The notes under the pieces: model-generated
Databases searched by the model: none
Seen by the model: only the letters and a program-made list of their open reading frames with translations
Told to the model about the DNA's origin: nothing
DNA from: Clostridia bacterium
Lineage (GTDB): Bacteria; Bacillota; Clostridia; Oscillospirales; CAG-272
Length of the DNA stretch: 64,000 nt
Direction of reading: 5' to 3'
Assembly (NCBI GenBank): GCA_017472255.1
Contig: JAFUQU010000014.1
Location: 124,001-188,000 of the forward strand
Translations under genes and position numbers: made by a program
Shown here: positions 7,952-17,068 of the stretch, one piece after another
How the letters are laid out: each line of letters begins with the position of its first letter
Numbering within the stretch: the first letter of the stretch is position 1

Positions 7952-10027
7952 ATGGACAAGATCAACACCAAAAGTATTCGTAACGTCTGCCTGATGGGTC
8001 ATGGTGGCAGCGGTAAGACCTCGCTTTGCGAGGCGATGCTGTACCTTGCCAAGGTAACTGACCGTCTGGGCAAGACTCCTGAGGGAAACACCGTGAGCGA
8101 CTACGATCCCGAGGAGATCAGAAGAGGATTCTCTCTCTCCGCTTCCGTTGCGCCGCTGAACTGGAAGGATAGCAAGATCAACATCATCGACGCCCCCGGC
8201 TATCTGGATTTCCAGGGCGAGGTGCTGGAGAGCATCCGCGTGGCCGACAGCGCGCTGATCGTTGTGGACGGTCGGAACGGCGTTGAGGTCGGTACCGAGC
8301 TGGCTTGGGACTATGCCGAGAAGGAAGGCATCCCGAAGGCTTTCTTTATCAACCGCTTTGACGACGGCGAAGCCCGCTTCAAGAGGGTGTTCGATGCCCT
8401 GCGCGATAAGTTTGGCGTCACCGTCTGCCCGCTGCTGATTCCCATGATCGAGGGCGACAAGGTTATCGGCTTCCTGAACCTGATTGACATGAAGGCCGAG
8501 GTTTACGACAAGACCGGCGCGAACATGGAGTCCGAAATTCCCGAGGAATTCAAGGAAGTCGCGGCTGAATACCGCAATATGCTGTACGAGTCCATCGCAC
8601 AGACCAGCGACGATCTGATGGATAAGTTCTTCAACGAAGAACCCATTACATATAATGAAGCCATGAACGCCGTTCACGACGGCATCATCCGCGGTGAGAT
8701 CGTGCCCGTATTCTGCGGCTCGGCTACCAAGATGTGGGGCGTTACTGCAGTGCTCGATACCATCGACCACTCCTTCCCCCGTCCCACCGCACGTAAAACT
8801 GAGACAATCATCACTCCCGATGGCGAGGATGAAATGCCCATCGATCCCGAAGGCGAAACTTCGATTTTCGTCTTCAAGACGGTCGCCGACCCCTTCGTGG
8901 GCAAGATGTCCTTCTTCAAGGTCATGAACGGCGAGCTGAAGCGGGATATGTCCCTGCGCAACACCGCCAACGGCAGCGTGGAAAAGATGGCGCACATCTA
9001 CACCATCCGCGGCAAGAAGCAGACCGAGGTTGACGCGCTCTGCTGCGGCGACATCGGCATGACCGCCAAGCTGAACGCGGTTTACACGGGCAATACCCTG
9101 ACCGCGTCTGCCAAGGATATCAAATACCGCGGCATCGACTTCCCCGAGCCTTTCCTGACCCAGGCAATCAGACCGCTGGCCAAGGGCGATGAGGACAAGA
9201 TTTCGTCGGGTATTTCCAAGCTGCTGGAGGAAGATCTGACTACCCGTTACGAGAATAACGCCGAGACCAAGCAGCTGCTGATCTCGGGTATCGGCGATAT
9301 GCATCTGGACGTGCTGGTTGCCAAGCTGAAAAACCGCTTCGGCACGTCGGTTGTGCTGGAAAAGCCGAAGATCGCTTACCGCGAGACCATCAAGAAGACC
9401 GTCGAAGCCGAAGGCAAGCATAAGAAGCAGTCGGGCGGTCACGGTCAGTACGGTCATGTTCGCATCAAGTTCGCACCCGGCGAGGCTGATGGCCTGACCT
9501 TCACCGAAAGCGTGGTAGGCGGCGCTGTACCGAAGGGATTCTTCCCGGCGGTTGAAAAGGGCTTGCAGGAGGCTATGCAGAAGGGCGTTCTGGCCGGTTA
9601 TCCGGTGGTTAATCTGGCGGCTGATCTGTACGATGGCTCGTATCACGATGTGGACTCCTCGGAAATGTCCTTCAAGATGGCGGCAAGTCTGGCATACAAG
9701 GATGGTCTCCCCAGAGCGAACCCCGTGCTGCTGGAGCCGGTTGGCACGCTGAACTGCATCGTGCCGGACGGCATGGTGGGTGACGTGATCGGCGACCTGA
9801 ACAAGCGCCGCGGACGTGTGCTCGGCATGGAAGCCGTACACGGCAAGAAGGGTTACACCTGCGTGCAGGCAGAGGTTCCGAAGGCTGAAATGATGGATTA
9901 TCCCATCGCACTGCGCGCTACCACCCAGGGACGCGGCAGCTTCACCTTCTATTTCGAGCGCTACGAGGAGGTTCCCGCCAACGTGGCTCAGAAGATCATC
10001 GACGACGCCAAGAAGGCGCAGGCATAA
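7952..10027 (+). CDS. Elongation factor G paralogue (EF-G-like GTPase)
   Basis: A 691-residue five-domain translational GTPase of the EF-G-like subfamily found beside the essential FusA in many Firmicutes. G1 is GHGGSGKT (residues 16-23). The G3 motif is DAPGYLDF (80-87), with Tyr84 where canonical factors have the catalytic His (DxPGH), and G4 is NRFD (134-137) instead of NKxD. Domain IV retains GGHGQYGHVRI and DGSYHDVDSSEM, and domain V GDVIGDLNKRRGRV. No str-operon partners (rpsL, rpsG, tuf) surround it, consistent with a paralogue. Promoter and terminator make it monocistronic. Its role is unknown; it may act in a slow or specialised translocation, recycling or rescue step. Tyr for His appears to be typical of the subfamily. 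Confidence 0.9.
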   Translation: MDKINTKSIRNVCLMGHGGSGKTSLCEAMLYLAKVTDRLGKTPEGNTVSDYDPEEIRRGFSLSASVAPLNWKDSKINIIDAPGYLDFQGEVLESIRVADSALIVVDGRNGVEVGTELAWDYAEKEGIPKAFFINRFDDGEARFKRVFDALRDKFGVTVCPLLIPMIEGDKVIGFLNLIDMKAEVYDKTGANMESEIPEEFKEVAAEYRNMLYESIAQTSDDLMDKFFNEEPITYNEAMNAVHDGIIRGEIVPVFCGSATKMWGVTAVLDTIDHSFPRPTARKTETIITPDGEDEMPIDPEGETSIFVFKTVADPFVGKMSFFKVMNGELKRDMSLRNTANGSVEKMAHIYTIRGKKQTEVDALCCGDIGMTAKLNAVYTGNTLTASAKDIKYRGIDFPEPFLTQAIRPLAKGDEDKISSGISKLLEEDLTTRYENNAETKQLLISGIGDMHLDVLVAKLKNRFGTSVVLEKPKIAYRETIKKTVEAEGKHKKQSGGHGQYGHVRIKFAPGEADGLTFTESVVGGAVPKGFFPAVEKGLQEAMQKGVLAGYPVVNLAADLYDGSYHDVDSSEMSFKMAASLAYKDGLPRANPVLLEPVGTLNCIVPDGMVGDVIGDLNKRRGRVLGMEAVHGKKGYTCVQAEVPKAEMMDYPIALRATTQGRGSFTFYFERYEEVPANVAQKIIDDAKKAQA

Positions 10028-10039
10028 AAGAACAGAAAT

Positions 10040-10063
10040 CGGGGTCTCCGCAAGGAGACCCCG
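10040..10063 (+). terminator. Terminator of the EF-G paralogue
   Basis: Ten-base-pair stem CGGGGTCTCC/GGAGACCCCG with GCAA tetraloop, followed by AAAAATTTT. Confidence 0.85.
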
Positions 10064-10151
10064 AAAAATTTTACAAATCGATTAACCAAAGTCGCTCCGG
10101 CGGTACTATATGAATGAACAGACAAAATCACAGAAAAGTGAGGAGCACAGC

Positions 10152-11654
10152 ATGGAACGTGAAAAGGCTGCGGCGCTGGCGGCGGAGAACATGAAGACAA
10201 TCTTTGCCTGGTCGCTGGCGCGGGTGAGGCACCGGGAGGACGCCGAGGATCTGGCGGGAGACATTATCGCCGCGATTTTGGAAAGTGCGCCCCGCCTTCG
10301 GGATGAGGACGCCTTTTTCGGCTATATCTGGGCAATCGCGTCCAACCGCTATAAGAAGTTCCTGCGGAGCCGTTCACAAGCCGTCTGCGCGCCGCTGGAC
10401 GACAATTTGCCCGATGACGGGGAAGAACTCGTTCAGCGTCTGATTGATGGCGAGGAGCTGCACAGGCTGCGCTGTGAGCTGTCCCTGCTGTCGAGGGAAT
10501 ACCGCGAGTGCACCGTGGCTTATTACATCGACGGCAAGTCCTGCGCCGAGGTTTCGCGGACGATGGGAATCTCGCTGGAAATGGTGAAATACTATCTGTT
10601 CAAAACGCGTAAGCTGCTTAAGGAGGGCTTTGGAATGGAAAGAGAATTCGGAGAAAAAAGCTATCGTCCCGCGAAGTTTGAATTTGTCACGATTTTCAGC
10701 GGACGCTACAACGCGGAATACCGCAGCCTGTTCAACCGCTGCCTGCCGGGGAACATTCTGCTGTCGGCCTATCATACGCCAATGACGGTGCGGGAGCTGT
10801 CCATTGAGCTGGGTGTGGCGTCGGCGTATATGGAGGATGAGGTGGCGCTGCTGGAGAAATATCGGCTGTTGACGCCGGTTGCCGGCGGGCGCTGGCAGAC
10901 CAGTCTGGTGATCTTCACACAGGCGTTTACCGAGGAATTTTATCGCACGGCGGAGAAATTCGCGGTGAGCGAGGTGGGGGAGATTCTGCACCGCACGCGG
11001 GAGAAGCTGCCGCAGCTTCGGCAGATCGGTTTCATCGGGCGGGATATCGACGGCAGCCGTATGCTGTGGGCGCTGCTTTGGCTGCTGATGCACACCGCCA
11101 GCTGCCGTCAGGAAAGCGTGTTCGAGAACGACAGGATTTACGACGGCGCTGCCGGCACCAACTATGGTATCGACTACGATGAATATAACGGCGAATACAG
11201 CTGTTCCGCCTTCGCCGGATACGCGGGCATGGGGAACGACTGCCGGTGGGCGGCATCCTTCGCCGACTTCGGTGTGCTGCCGGAGAAGAACCGCTATTCC
11301 AACCAGTGGGCGCGGGTAAAAGCGGCGTCGGAAAGCGGCGAATATCTGGCGCTGACTTCCGCCCAGCGCGACGCGGTGATATCGCTGCTGGCGTTGGAGA
11401 TCGAGGCCATGCAACTGCTGTATGGTCGGCTATCCGAATGCGCATCGGCGCTGATGAAGGTACACGCGCCGAAGGCAGTGACCGGGCAGGTGGACAGCAT
11501 TGTCAGTCGGACGATTTTCTTCCGGACGGCGGGGCTGATGGGAGTCTGCGCGGTTCGTTCGGGTGAGCTGGCGCTGCCGGAGGACGAGCGCCCGGCGGCG
11601 ATCTATCTGTATGAGTGTATGCAGGAAACAGGGATAAAGGATAAAAAGGTATGA
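10152..11654 (+). CDS. ECF-type sigma factor with a long C-terminal extension
   Basis: A 500-residue protein. The first 165 residues form an ECF sigma factor: a region-2-like helix set (NMKTIFAWSLARVRHREDAE ... YIWAIASNRYKKFL) and a region-4 helix-turn-helix (LSREYRECTVAYYIDGKS ... GISLEMVKYYLFKTRKLL). The remaining 335 residues are not in ordinary ECF factors. They include a probable winged helix (MTVRELSIELGVASAYMEDE) and a mixed alpha/beta region that I cannot name. The ATG at 10152, 6 bases after AGGAG, is preferred to an in-frame ATG at 10110 without a clear ribosome site. No anti-sigma gene is adjacent, so the extension may itself sense a signal or restrain the sigma domains. Target promoters are not evident. 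Confidence 0.8.
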   Translation: MEREKAAALAAENMKTIFAWSLARVRHREDAEDLAGDIIAAILESAPRLRDEDAFFGYIWAIASNRYKKFLRSRSQAVCAPLDDNLPDDGEELVQRLIDGEELHRLRCELSLLSREYRECTVAYYIDGKSCAEVSRTMGISLEMVKYYLFKTRKLLKEGFGMEREFGEKSYRPAKFEFVTIFSGRYNAEYRSLFNRCLPGNILLSAYHTPMTVRELSIELGVASAYMEDEVALLEKYRLLTPVAGGRWQTSLVIFTQAFTEEFYRTAEKFAVSEVGEILHRTREKLPQLRQIGFIGRDIDGSRMLWALLWLLMHTASCRQESVFENDRIYDGAAGTNYGIDYDEYNGEYSCSAFAGYAGMGNDCRWAASFADFGVLPEKNRYSNQWARVKAASESGEYLALTSAQRDAVISLLALEIEAMQLLYGRLSECASALMKVHAPKAVTGQVDSIVSRTIFFRTAGLMGVCAVRSGELALPEDERPAAIYLYECMQETGIKDKKV

Positions 11655-11658
11655 AAAA

Positions 11659-11688
11659 GGAGTTGCCGCACGAAAGCGCGGCAGCTCC
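11659..11688 (-). terminator. Terminator between convergent genes
   Basis: Hairpin with 11-bp arms (11659-11669 and 11678-11688, one G-T wobble). Read on the minus strand it is followed by TTTTTCAT and ends the Nudix/membrane-protein operon; on the plus strand it lies 4 bases after the sigma factor stop but has a poorer T-tract. Confidence 0.8.
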
Positions 11689-11705
11689 CATATTATTTTA
11701 TGCGG

Positions 11706-12311
11706 TTATATCCTCGTCAGAAGCTCGTATGTAACGCCGACGCCCGTGTTTGGCGCGACAAACAGCGATACAAACAGATCAATGAGAAACGCGCCGCCCA
11801 GCAGGATGATCAGCGCAAGATGCACATCCCAGCGCAGGCTGCCGATTTTCCGGTTGAGCATCGGCCCCACCTTGCAGACCGCCACGGTGCCGGATACGCC
11901 GAACAGCATCATGCCTTCCAGACAAATGCGGCCGTGAATGTTGAAGAACTTATCCGAATAATCCCACCAGCGGCAATGAAAAAGATATTCCACCGCCACG
12001 CCGGTTGCATATTCCATGGAAGCGCAGAGCAACACCGCAATCGCAAAAACGGCGGCGGGATGTGTGCGGAACCGGGAGAGAATCAGCAGAATCAATATGC
12101 CGCCCACGCCGTATATCGGCAGCCAGGGCCCGTGCAACATACCGCGCTTGGCGATGACACCCTCGGTGAAGCCAATATAAATGACCTCCCATATCCATCC
12201 GGTGAAGGCAAATATAAAAAACATGATGCAGAGGTTGGCAAAGTTGTAGTGCGTGGGTTTATCTTGAACGGACTGGGTGTCGGTTATAGCAGGGGCCTTC
12301 GAGTTGTCCAT
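11706..12311 (-). CDS. CmpB-like membrane protein (putative ABC transporter permease family)
   Basis: A 201-residue integral membrane protein with about five hydrophobic segments (residues 25-43, 62-80, 85-103, 130-150, 163-187). The motifs FAFTGWIWEVIYIG, RGMLHGPWLPIYG, ATGVAVEYLF, WWDYSD and NIHGRICLEG are those of the family annotated as putative ABC transporter permease (CmpB-type, DUF1113). No ATPase gene adjoins it, and its transport role is unproven. It starts 22 bases after the Nudix gene on the same strand, with GGAAGGAA before the ATG, so it is probably the third gene of a methyltransferase-Nudix-membrane protein operon ending at the terminator at 11659-11688. Confidence 0.82.
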   Translation of the reverse strand: MDNSKAPAITDTQSVQDKPTHYNFANLCIMFFIFAFTGWIWEVIYIGFTEGVIAKRGMLHGPWLPIYGVGGILILLILSRFRTHPAAVFAIAVLLCASMEYATGVAVEYLFHCRWWDYSDKFFNIHGRICLEGMMLFGVSGTVAVCKVGPMLNRKIGSLRWDVHLALIILLGGAFLIDLFVSLFVAPNTGVGVTYELLTRI

Positions 12312-12333
12312 TTTTCCTTCCTTTGCTGATAAA

Positions 12334-12789
12334 TCAGCGATAGAAAATGATTTGGTCGTCCTTGCTGCTGTAAGCGCAGTAGGCTTCGCTGTAAATACCC
12401 TCGTCGAACATTTTCAGATAGTCGAGCATATGCGGCGCGAGCTTCATGCCGGGCAGATTGTTGTGCTTTGCCCAGAACACCGAACCTTCCTCGGTGCCTT
12501 CGATCAGCTCGCCGCTGTAATCGGTTGTTTTGTAGAAATATGTAAAATATCGGTCGCCGGTGACTTTGTTGAACCAGTACATGAAGCCGCAGGCTTTCAG
12601 ATTGCGGATTTCCAGCCCGGTTTCCTCCCAGATTTCCCGGACGGCGCTGTCGTAAATCGACTCCCCGTCCTCCGCGTGACCGCCGGGAAAGGCGATGCCG
12701 CACCAGGAACGGCGGCGGTCGATGACCACAACCTCGTCGGTTTCGGGATTCTGCACCATAACCATATTGGTGATTTCAAGCTTTGACAT
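12334..12789 (-). CDS. Nudix hydrolase
   Basis: A 151-residue hydrolase. The Nudix box GHAEDGESIYDSAVREIWEE continues as TGLE (about residues 37-60) and matches GX5EX7REUXEEXGU, so the metal-binding REVxEE-type glutamates are intact. The likely substrate is a nucleoside diphosphate linked to another moiety or an oxidised nucleoside triphosphate; the exact substrate cannot be read from sequence. The start MSKLEITN at 12789 is preferred to a longer frame because it overlaps the end of the upstream methyltransferase by 14 bp, a normal coupling arrangement, and because the extra N-terminal residues look like shadow translation. Confidence 0.88.
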   Translation of the reverse strand: MSKLEITNMVMVQNPETDEVVVIDRRRSWCGIAFPGGHAEDGESIYDSAVREIWEETGLEIRNLKACGFMYWFNKVTGDRYFTYFYKTTDYSGELIEGTEEGSVFWAKHNNLPGMKLAPHMLDYLKMFDEGIYSEAYCAYSSKDDQIIFYR

Positions 12790-13531
12790 GATAGCGTGTG
12801 TAGAAGTTGGCGGAGTACAGGCAGTGTACATTCTCGCCGTTGGGTTCAAATTTTTCGATGGTCAGCCCCGCTTCCTTAAAGTCGGCGGTGTAACCGTTCA
12901 GATTTTTCGCACGTGCGGGAAGCAGCGGAAGCATAACCTCGGCTTGTCCGCCCGGCGTTGTAATGGTGCGCGGCTGGGGCGTGGTGTAATCGCTGCCCGA
13001 GATTCTGCCCCATTCTTCGATGGATGCCACCGTTCCCGTATAAGCATCCGCGCGGTAGGTTTCGTGCAGGAAAAGCACAGGCGCGCCTTCCCGCAGGCTG
13101 CCGGTCAGATGGGAGAGATATCCCGCCCGGTCGGCGTCGGTAATAATCATATGTAAGCCCATCACATCGATGGCGGCGTCAAATTGTCCCTCCATTGGCT
13201 CGCGCACGCAGTCGCGGCGAAGCACAGCCGCCGACGGAAAAGCAGCCGTTGCCTGTTTCGCTTTTTCCACGGCGGATGGGGCGATGTCACAGCCGGTCCA
13301 TATACAGCCCAGACCCGACAGAATTCTGCCGATTGCACCCTCGCCACAGGCAAATTCGAGAACACGTCTGCCGCGCAGATTGTTTGTATCCACCCAATCC
13401 GTTAGCGTTCCGATCAGCCATGGATTGTCTGCCGTGAAGCCCCAGTGAGTGGCTCCAGCGGAAAAGACGGTGCTGTATCGCTTTTCGTATGCCAGATAGT
13501 AGGGCTCCTGATTATGAATGGTTTTTGACAT
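12776..13531 (-). CDS. Class I SAM-dependent methyltransferase
   Basis: A 251-residue protein with the Rossmann motif I VLEFACGEGAIGRIL (about 57-71), motif II WTGCDIAPSAVEKAKQ (about 78-93) and the post-II segment FDAAIDVMGLHMI, typical of the UbiE/Methyltransf_11/25 group. The substrate cannot be deduced. It is the promoter-proximal gene of the three-gene minus-strand operon and has GAGGAACG before the ATG. The hairpin at 13554-13582 lies between it and clpX. Confidence 0.85.
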   Translation of the reverse strand: MSKTIHNQEPYYLAYEKRYSTVFSAGATHWGFTADNPWLIGTLTDWVDTNNLRGRRVLEFACGEGAIGRILSGLGCIWTGCDIAPSAVEKAKQATAAFPSAAVLRRDCVREPMEGQFDAAIDVMGLHMIITDADRAGYLSHLTGSLREGAPVLFLHETYRADAYTGTVASIEEWGRISGSDYTTPQPRTITTPGGQAEVMLPLLPARAKNLNGYTADFKEAGLTIEKFEPNGENVHCLYSANFYTRYHVKA

Positions 13532-13553
13532 AAAGCGTTCCTCATTACAGATA

Positions 13554-13582
13554 TGGGACGCACAGGATGCCTATGCGTCCCA
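13554..13582 (-). other. Perfect hairpin between clpX and the methyltransferase
   Basis: Nine-bp perfect arms TGGGACGCA/TGCGTCCCA with an 11-base loop. No T-run follows on the minus strand, so it may be an RNA processing or stabilising element rather than a terminator. Confidence 0.5.
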
Positions 13583-13602
13583 CGTGTGGATGTTGTATTT
13601 AT

Positions 13603-13624
13603 ACAGCAGTATTTATACTGCTGT
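13603..13624 (-). other. Palindrome centred on the clpX stop codon
   Basis: Ten-bp arms ACAGCAGTAT/ATACTGCTGT around AA; the TAA stop of clpX (13615-13613) lies in the centre. A hairpin at the stop could mark the 3' end of the tig-clpP-clpX transcript or affect termination of translation. It lacks a T-tract. Confidence 0.5.
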
Positions 13625-14947
13625 TTCCGGAAGTTTACCAGCGGACGCGGCGATATACTGCGGTTCGGCTTTCTTCAGAACCACATCCTCGGTGATGATA
13701 ACCTTCTTCACATCGGCGCGCGAAGGCACGTCGTACATGATATCGGTCATGATATCCTCGATGATGGCGCGCAGACCGCGGGCGCCGGTATTGCGCTCGA
13801 TGGCCAGATGCGCGATGGCTTTGACCGCGCTGTCGTCGAAGATCAGTTCGGCGCCGTCCATGCCCACCAGCTTTTGATACTGCTTCACCAGTGCGTTCTT
13901 CGGCTCGGTGAGAATGCGCACCAGCGCTTCTTCATCCAGGCTGTCCAGCGCTACGATGACCGGCAGACGACCTACAAGCTCGGGAATCAGACCGTATTTG
14001 ACGATATCGTGAGGGGTGACATCCTTGTAGACGCCCTGCTTAAGCTTCTCGTCGCGCTTCTTGACATCGCTGGTGAAGCCCACCATGGTGCTGCCTTGAC
14101 GCTCGGCGATCAAATCCTCCAGCTTATCGAAGGCGCCGCCGCAGATGAACAGAATATTTTCCGTGTTAATCTGAATGAACTCCTGATTGGGGTGCTTCCG
14201 TCCACCCTGCGGGGGAACGTTGGAAACCGTGCCCTCGAGGATTTTCAGGAGCGCCTGCTGCACACCCTCGCCGGAAACGTCGCGGGTGATGGAGCGGTTC
14301 TCGCTCTTGCGGGAGATTTTGTCGATTTCGTCGATATATATGATGCCCTTTTCGGCGCGCTCGATGTCGAAATCGGCGGCCTGAATCAGACGCAGCAGGA
14401 TATTCTCCACGTCTTCGCCCACGTAACCTGCTTCGGTCAGCGTGGTGGCGTCGGCGATGGCGAAGGGAACCTTCAGGGCTTTGGCGAGAGTCTGTGCCAG
14501 ATAAGTCTTACCCACACCGGTGGAACCCAGCAGCAGCACGTTGCTCTTCTGAATCTCCACATCGTCTGCGGGCTTCGGCTCCTCAACCTGACGGCGGCGT
14601 CTGGCGGCGCGGCGGGTGGGAGCCTTATGCGTGCTGAGAATGCGCTTATAATGGTTGTAGACCGACACGGACAGCACCTTCTTGGCGGCGTCCTGTCCGA
14701 TGACGTAGGTATCCAGCATTGCCTTGATTTCAGCAGGCTTGGGCAGGGTGGAGAGAGTCAGCTCATCACTGCTCTCGTTCATCATCTGATCGTGGTCGTA
14801 AATAATCTGATTGCAGGCTTCGATGCAGTTGTCGCATATCATTGCACCGGTAGGAGACGGGATGAGGAATTCAACCTGATTTTCGTCTCTGCCGCAGAAG
14901 GAGCAGCATCGAAGACCGTTGTTTTTACTCTTGGAATTTGTAGGCAT
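13613..14947 (-). CDS. clpX: ATP-dependent protease ATPase subunit ClpX
   Basis: A 444-residue AAA+ unfoldase that feeds tagged substrates to ClpP. The N-terminal zinc-binding domain is visible as [11 protein letters not shown] ... [10 protein letters not shown] (about 14-47), followed by GSTGVGKT (Walker A), the pore loop GYVGED, Walker [11 protein letters not shown], the ClpP-contacting VGF tripeptide in GSTMVGFT, and the sensor regions [10 protein letters not shown] and [11 protein letters not shown]. The Arg-rich insert [12 protein letters not shown] in the large domain lengthens it slightly over the usual 420. Start MPTNSKS at 14947 replaces a longer frame that would read into clpP sequence; GAAGGA lies upstream. 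It is the last gene of the tig-clpP-clpX cluster, 16 bases after clpP. Confidence 0.97.
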   Translation of the reverse strand: MPTNSKSKNNGLRCCSFCGRDENQVEFLIPSPTGAMICDNCIEACNQIIYDHDQMMNESSDELTLSTLPKPAEIKAMLDTYVIGQDAAKKVLSVSVYNHYKRILSTHKAPTRRAARRRRQVEEPKPADDVEIQKSNVLLLGSTGVGKTYLAQTLAKALKVPFAIADATTLTEAGYVGEDVENILLRLIQAADFDIERAEKGIIYIDEIDKISRKSENRSITRDVSGEGVQQALLKILEGTVSNVPPQGGRKHPNQEFIQINTENILFICGGAFDKLEDLIAERQGSTMVGFTSDVKKRDEKLKQGVYKDVTPHDIVKYGLIPELVGRLPVIVALDSLDEEALVRILTEPKNALVKQYQKLVGMDGAELIFDDSAVKAIAHLAIERNTGARGLRAIIEDIMTDIMYDVPSRADVKKVIITEDVVLKKAEPQYIAASAGKLPETAV

Positions 14948-14963
14948 TTTCCGTATCCTTCGA

Positions 14964-15554
14964 TCAGTTTTCTCTCTTGGCGATAACCTTGTCGATAAGA
15001 CCGTACTTGCAGGCTGCGTCGGCGGTGAGGAAGTTATCGCGGTTGGTGTCAAGCTCAATCTGCTCCACAGTCTGACCGGTGCGTTCAGCGAGGATGGTGT
15101 TCATGCGCTCGCGGATGCGGATGATGTGATCGGCGTGAATCTTGATATCGGATGCCTGACCCTGCAGTCCGCCCAGAAGCGGCTGATGGATCATGATTTC
15201 GCTGTTCGGCAGCGCAAAACGCTTGCCCTTTGCGCCTGCGGCAAGAAGGAACGCGCCCATGCTGGCGGCCATGCCAATGCAGATGGTGGACACGTCGCAC
15301 TTGATGAAGTTCATCGTGTCATAGATCGCCATGCCTGCGGAAATCGATCCGCCGGGGCTGTTGATATACAGGTTGATATCCTTGTCGGGATCTTGCGCTT
15401 CCAGGAAAAGAAGCTGTGCCACAACCAGAGACGCGGTCTGGTCGTTGACTTCATCAGAGAGAAAAACGATGCGGTCGTTCAGAAGGCGGGAATAAATGTC
15501 GTAGGAGCGTTCACCGCGTGCGGTCTGCTCCACTACCATTGGGACGAGTGCCAT
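14964..15554 (-). CDS. clpP: ATP-dependent Clp protease proteolytic subunit ClpP
   Basis: A 196-residue serine protease that forms the tetradecameric chamber of ClpXP. Catalytic Ser98 is in GMAASMGAF, His123 in MIHQPL, and the Asp lies in the LDTNRDN segment (about 168-174); [20 protein letters not shown] is the typical N-terminus. Length and motifs are fully standard. GGAGGTATTATT precedes the ATG. It lies between tig and clpX on the same strand, the widespread order in bacteria. Confidence 0.98.
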   Translation of the reverse strand: MALVPMVVEQTARGERSYDIYSRLLNDRIVFLSDEVNDQTASLVVAQLLFLEAQDPDKDINLYINSPGGSISAGMAIYDTMNFIKCDVSTICIGMAASMGAFLLAAGAKGKRFALPNSEIMIHQPLLGGLQGQASDIKIHADHIIRIRERMNTILAERTGQTVEQIELDTNRDNFLTADAACKYGLIDKVIAKREN

Positions 15555-15655
15555 AATAATACCTCCATTAGGTTAGATTCATATGGGCGACCCCTGATCG
15601 CTGACGCGACCGATGACCGCCCAAATGAAGTTATTCAGAAATGCAGCAGCGCTGT

Positions 15656-16972
15656 TTATTCAGCGTCTTCTGCCTTAGGCTCCTCGTATGCCTTCTCGGT
15701 AACGACAGCCTTCTCCTTGACCAGTTCGACGGCCTTCTTCACAGCAACGTCTGCAGTGACCATCTCGGCGTCTACCATTTCCTTGACCTTGTCAAGCTCC
15801 ATGTTGTAAGCCTTTGCGATGCGGTCGTATTCCTCGGCGATTTCTTCCTCGGCGGGGGTGATCTTCTCCAGCTCGACGATCTTTTCCAGAGCAAGGCGAG
15901 TCTTCACCTGACGCTCTGCCTGAGGCTGCATCTGCTTGCGCAGGGCATCCAGATCCAGACCGGTGTACTTGAAGTAGGTCTTCAGGTCGAGACCCTGCAT
16001 ACGCAGGCGGTTGTCGAAGTCGCGGACGAAGTTCTCGGTCTCGGCATCGAACATGGGCTGGGGAATCTCTGCGTTCAGCTTCTCGATGAGGGCGTTGATG
16101 ATCTGCTCCTCGATCTCGCCGTCAGCGGTCTTGTTGTATCTGTCCTGAATTTTTGCCTTTACATCGGCCTTATATTCAGCGAAGGTATCAAATTCGGAAA
16201 CATCCTTTGCAAACTCGTCGTCCAGCTCGGGAAGCTCGTTGTACTTGATCTCGTGCAGCTTGCACTTGAAGACGGCGGGCTTGCCTGCCAGCTCCTCGGC
16301 GTGGTATTCAGCCGGGAAGGTTACGTTGACGTCGAACTCGTCGCCGATGTTCTTGCCTACGATCTGCTCCTCGAAGCCGGGGATGAACTGACCGGAGCCA
16401 AGGGTCAGGTTGTACTTCTCGGACTTGCCGCCCTGGAAAGGCTTGTCGTCTACATAGCCGTCGAAATCGATGACCGTGATGTCGCCCATTTCAGCGGCGC
16501 GGTCGGTGATTTCAACCTGGCGGGAGTTGCGGGAACGGGTCTGCTCGATCTCGGCGTCAGCGTCAGCGTCGGAAGCCTCACGAACGGTCTTAGTTACCGG
16601 GATGCCCAGGTAGTCGGAAATCTCAACTTCGGGCTTTACATAGAACTTTGCCTTGAAGACGACGCCGTCGTCATCGATGGAAACTACATCAAACTCAGGC
16701 TGGCTGACGATCTTGAAATCCTGACCTTCCATAGCTTCAGCGTAAGTAGTGGGGCAGACATCGTTGAGCGCGTCATCGTAGAACACGCCCTTGCCGTACA
16801 TCTTTTCGATGATGTGCTTGGGAGCCTTACCCTTGCGGAAGCCGGGGATGGTGATGCTGCCTACGTTTTTCTTGTAGGCCTTCGTTACAGCTGCGTCGAA
16901 AGCAGCCTTATCAGCGGTGAATTCGATTTCGACCACGTTGGTCTCGGGTTTGTTTACACTCTTTAAGCTCAT
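15656..16972 (-). CDS. tig: Trigger factor (peptidyl-prolyl isomerase chaperone)
   Basis: A 438-residue ribosome-associated chaperone. The ribosome-binding signature is GFRKGKAPKHIIEKMYG (about residues 42-58), the FKBP-like PPIase domain starts near GDITVIDFDGYVDDKPF (about 160), and the long helical C-terminal chaperone domain ends in an acidic tail. The start MSLKSVNKPE at 16972 follows TTTGGAGGAT; an earlier frame start is rejected because it adds an unrelated 21-residue lead. It is the first gene of tig-clpP-clpX and has a clear promoter at 17069-17096. A 101-base gap separates it from clpP, so clpP may also have its own promoter. Confidence 0.97.
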   Translation of the reverse strand: MSLKSVNKPETNVVEIEFTADKAAFDAAVTKAYKKNVGSITIPGFRKGKAPKHIIEKMYGKGVFYDDALNDVCPTTYAEAMEGQDFKIVSQPEFDVVSIDDDGVVFKAKFYVKPEVEISDYLGIPVTKTVREASDADADAEIEQTRSRNSRQVEITDRAAEMGDITVIDFDGYVDDKPFQGGKSEKYNLTLGSGQFIPGFEEQIVGKNIGDEFDVNVTFPAEYHAEELAGKPAVFKCKLHEIKYNELPELDDEFAKDVSEFDTFAEYKADVKAKIQDRYNKTADGEIEEQIINALIEKLNAEIPQPMFDAETENFVRDFDNRLRMQGLDLKTYFKYTGLDLDALRKQMQPQAERQVKTRLALEKIVELEKITPAEEEIAEEYDRIAKAYNMELDKVKEMVDAEMVTADVAVKKAVELVKEKAVVTEKAYEEPKAEDAE

Positions 16973-17068
16973 GATTTTTATATCCTCCAAAGATATTGCC
17001 GCGTCAGGACAGCACAATATCTTTGCGCCATACACAGTCTGCGACCATTTTAATTTTTACTATATACT

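Noticed and set aside
7943-9841. 632-codon open frame antisense to the EF-G paralogue
   Set aside because: The plus-strand protein has full EF-G domain structure. High G+C at third codon positions commonly opens the opposite strand; the antisense protein has no recognisable domain or ribosome site.
13553-14986. 477-codon open frame antisense to clpX
   Set aside because: clpX motifs are complete on the minus strand.
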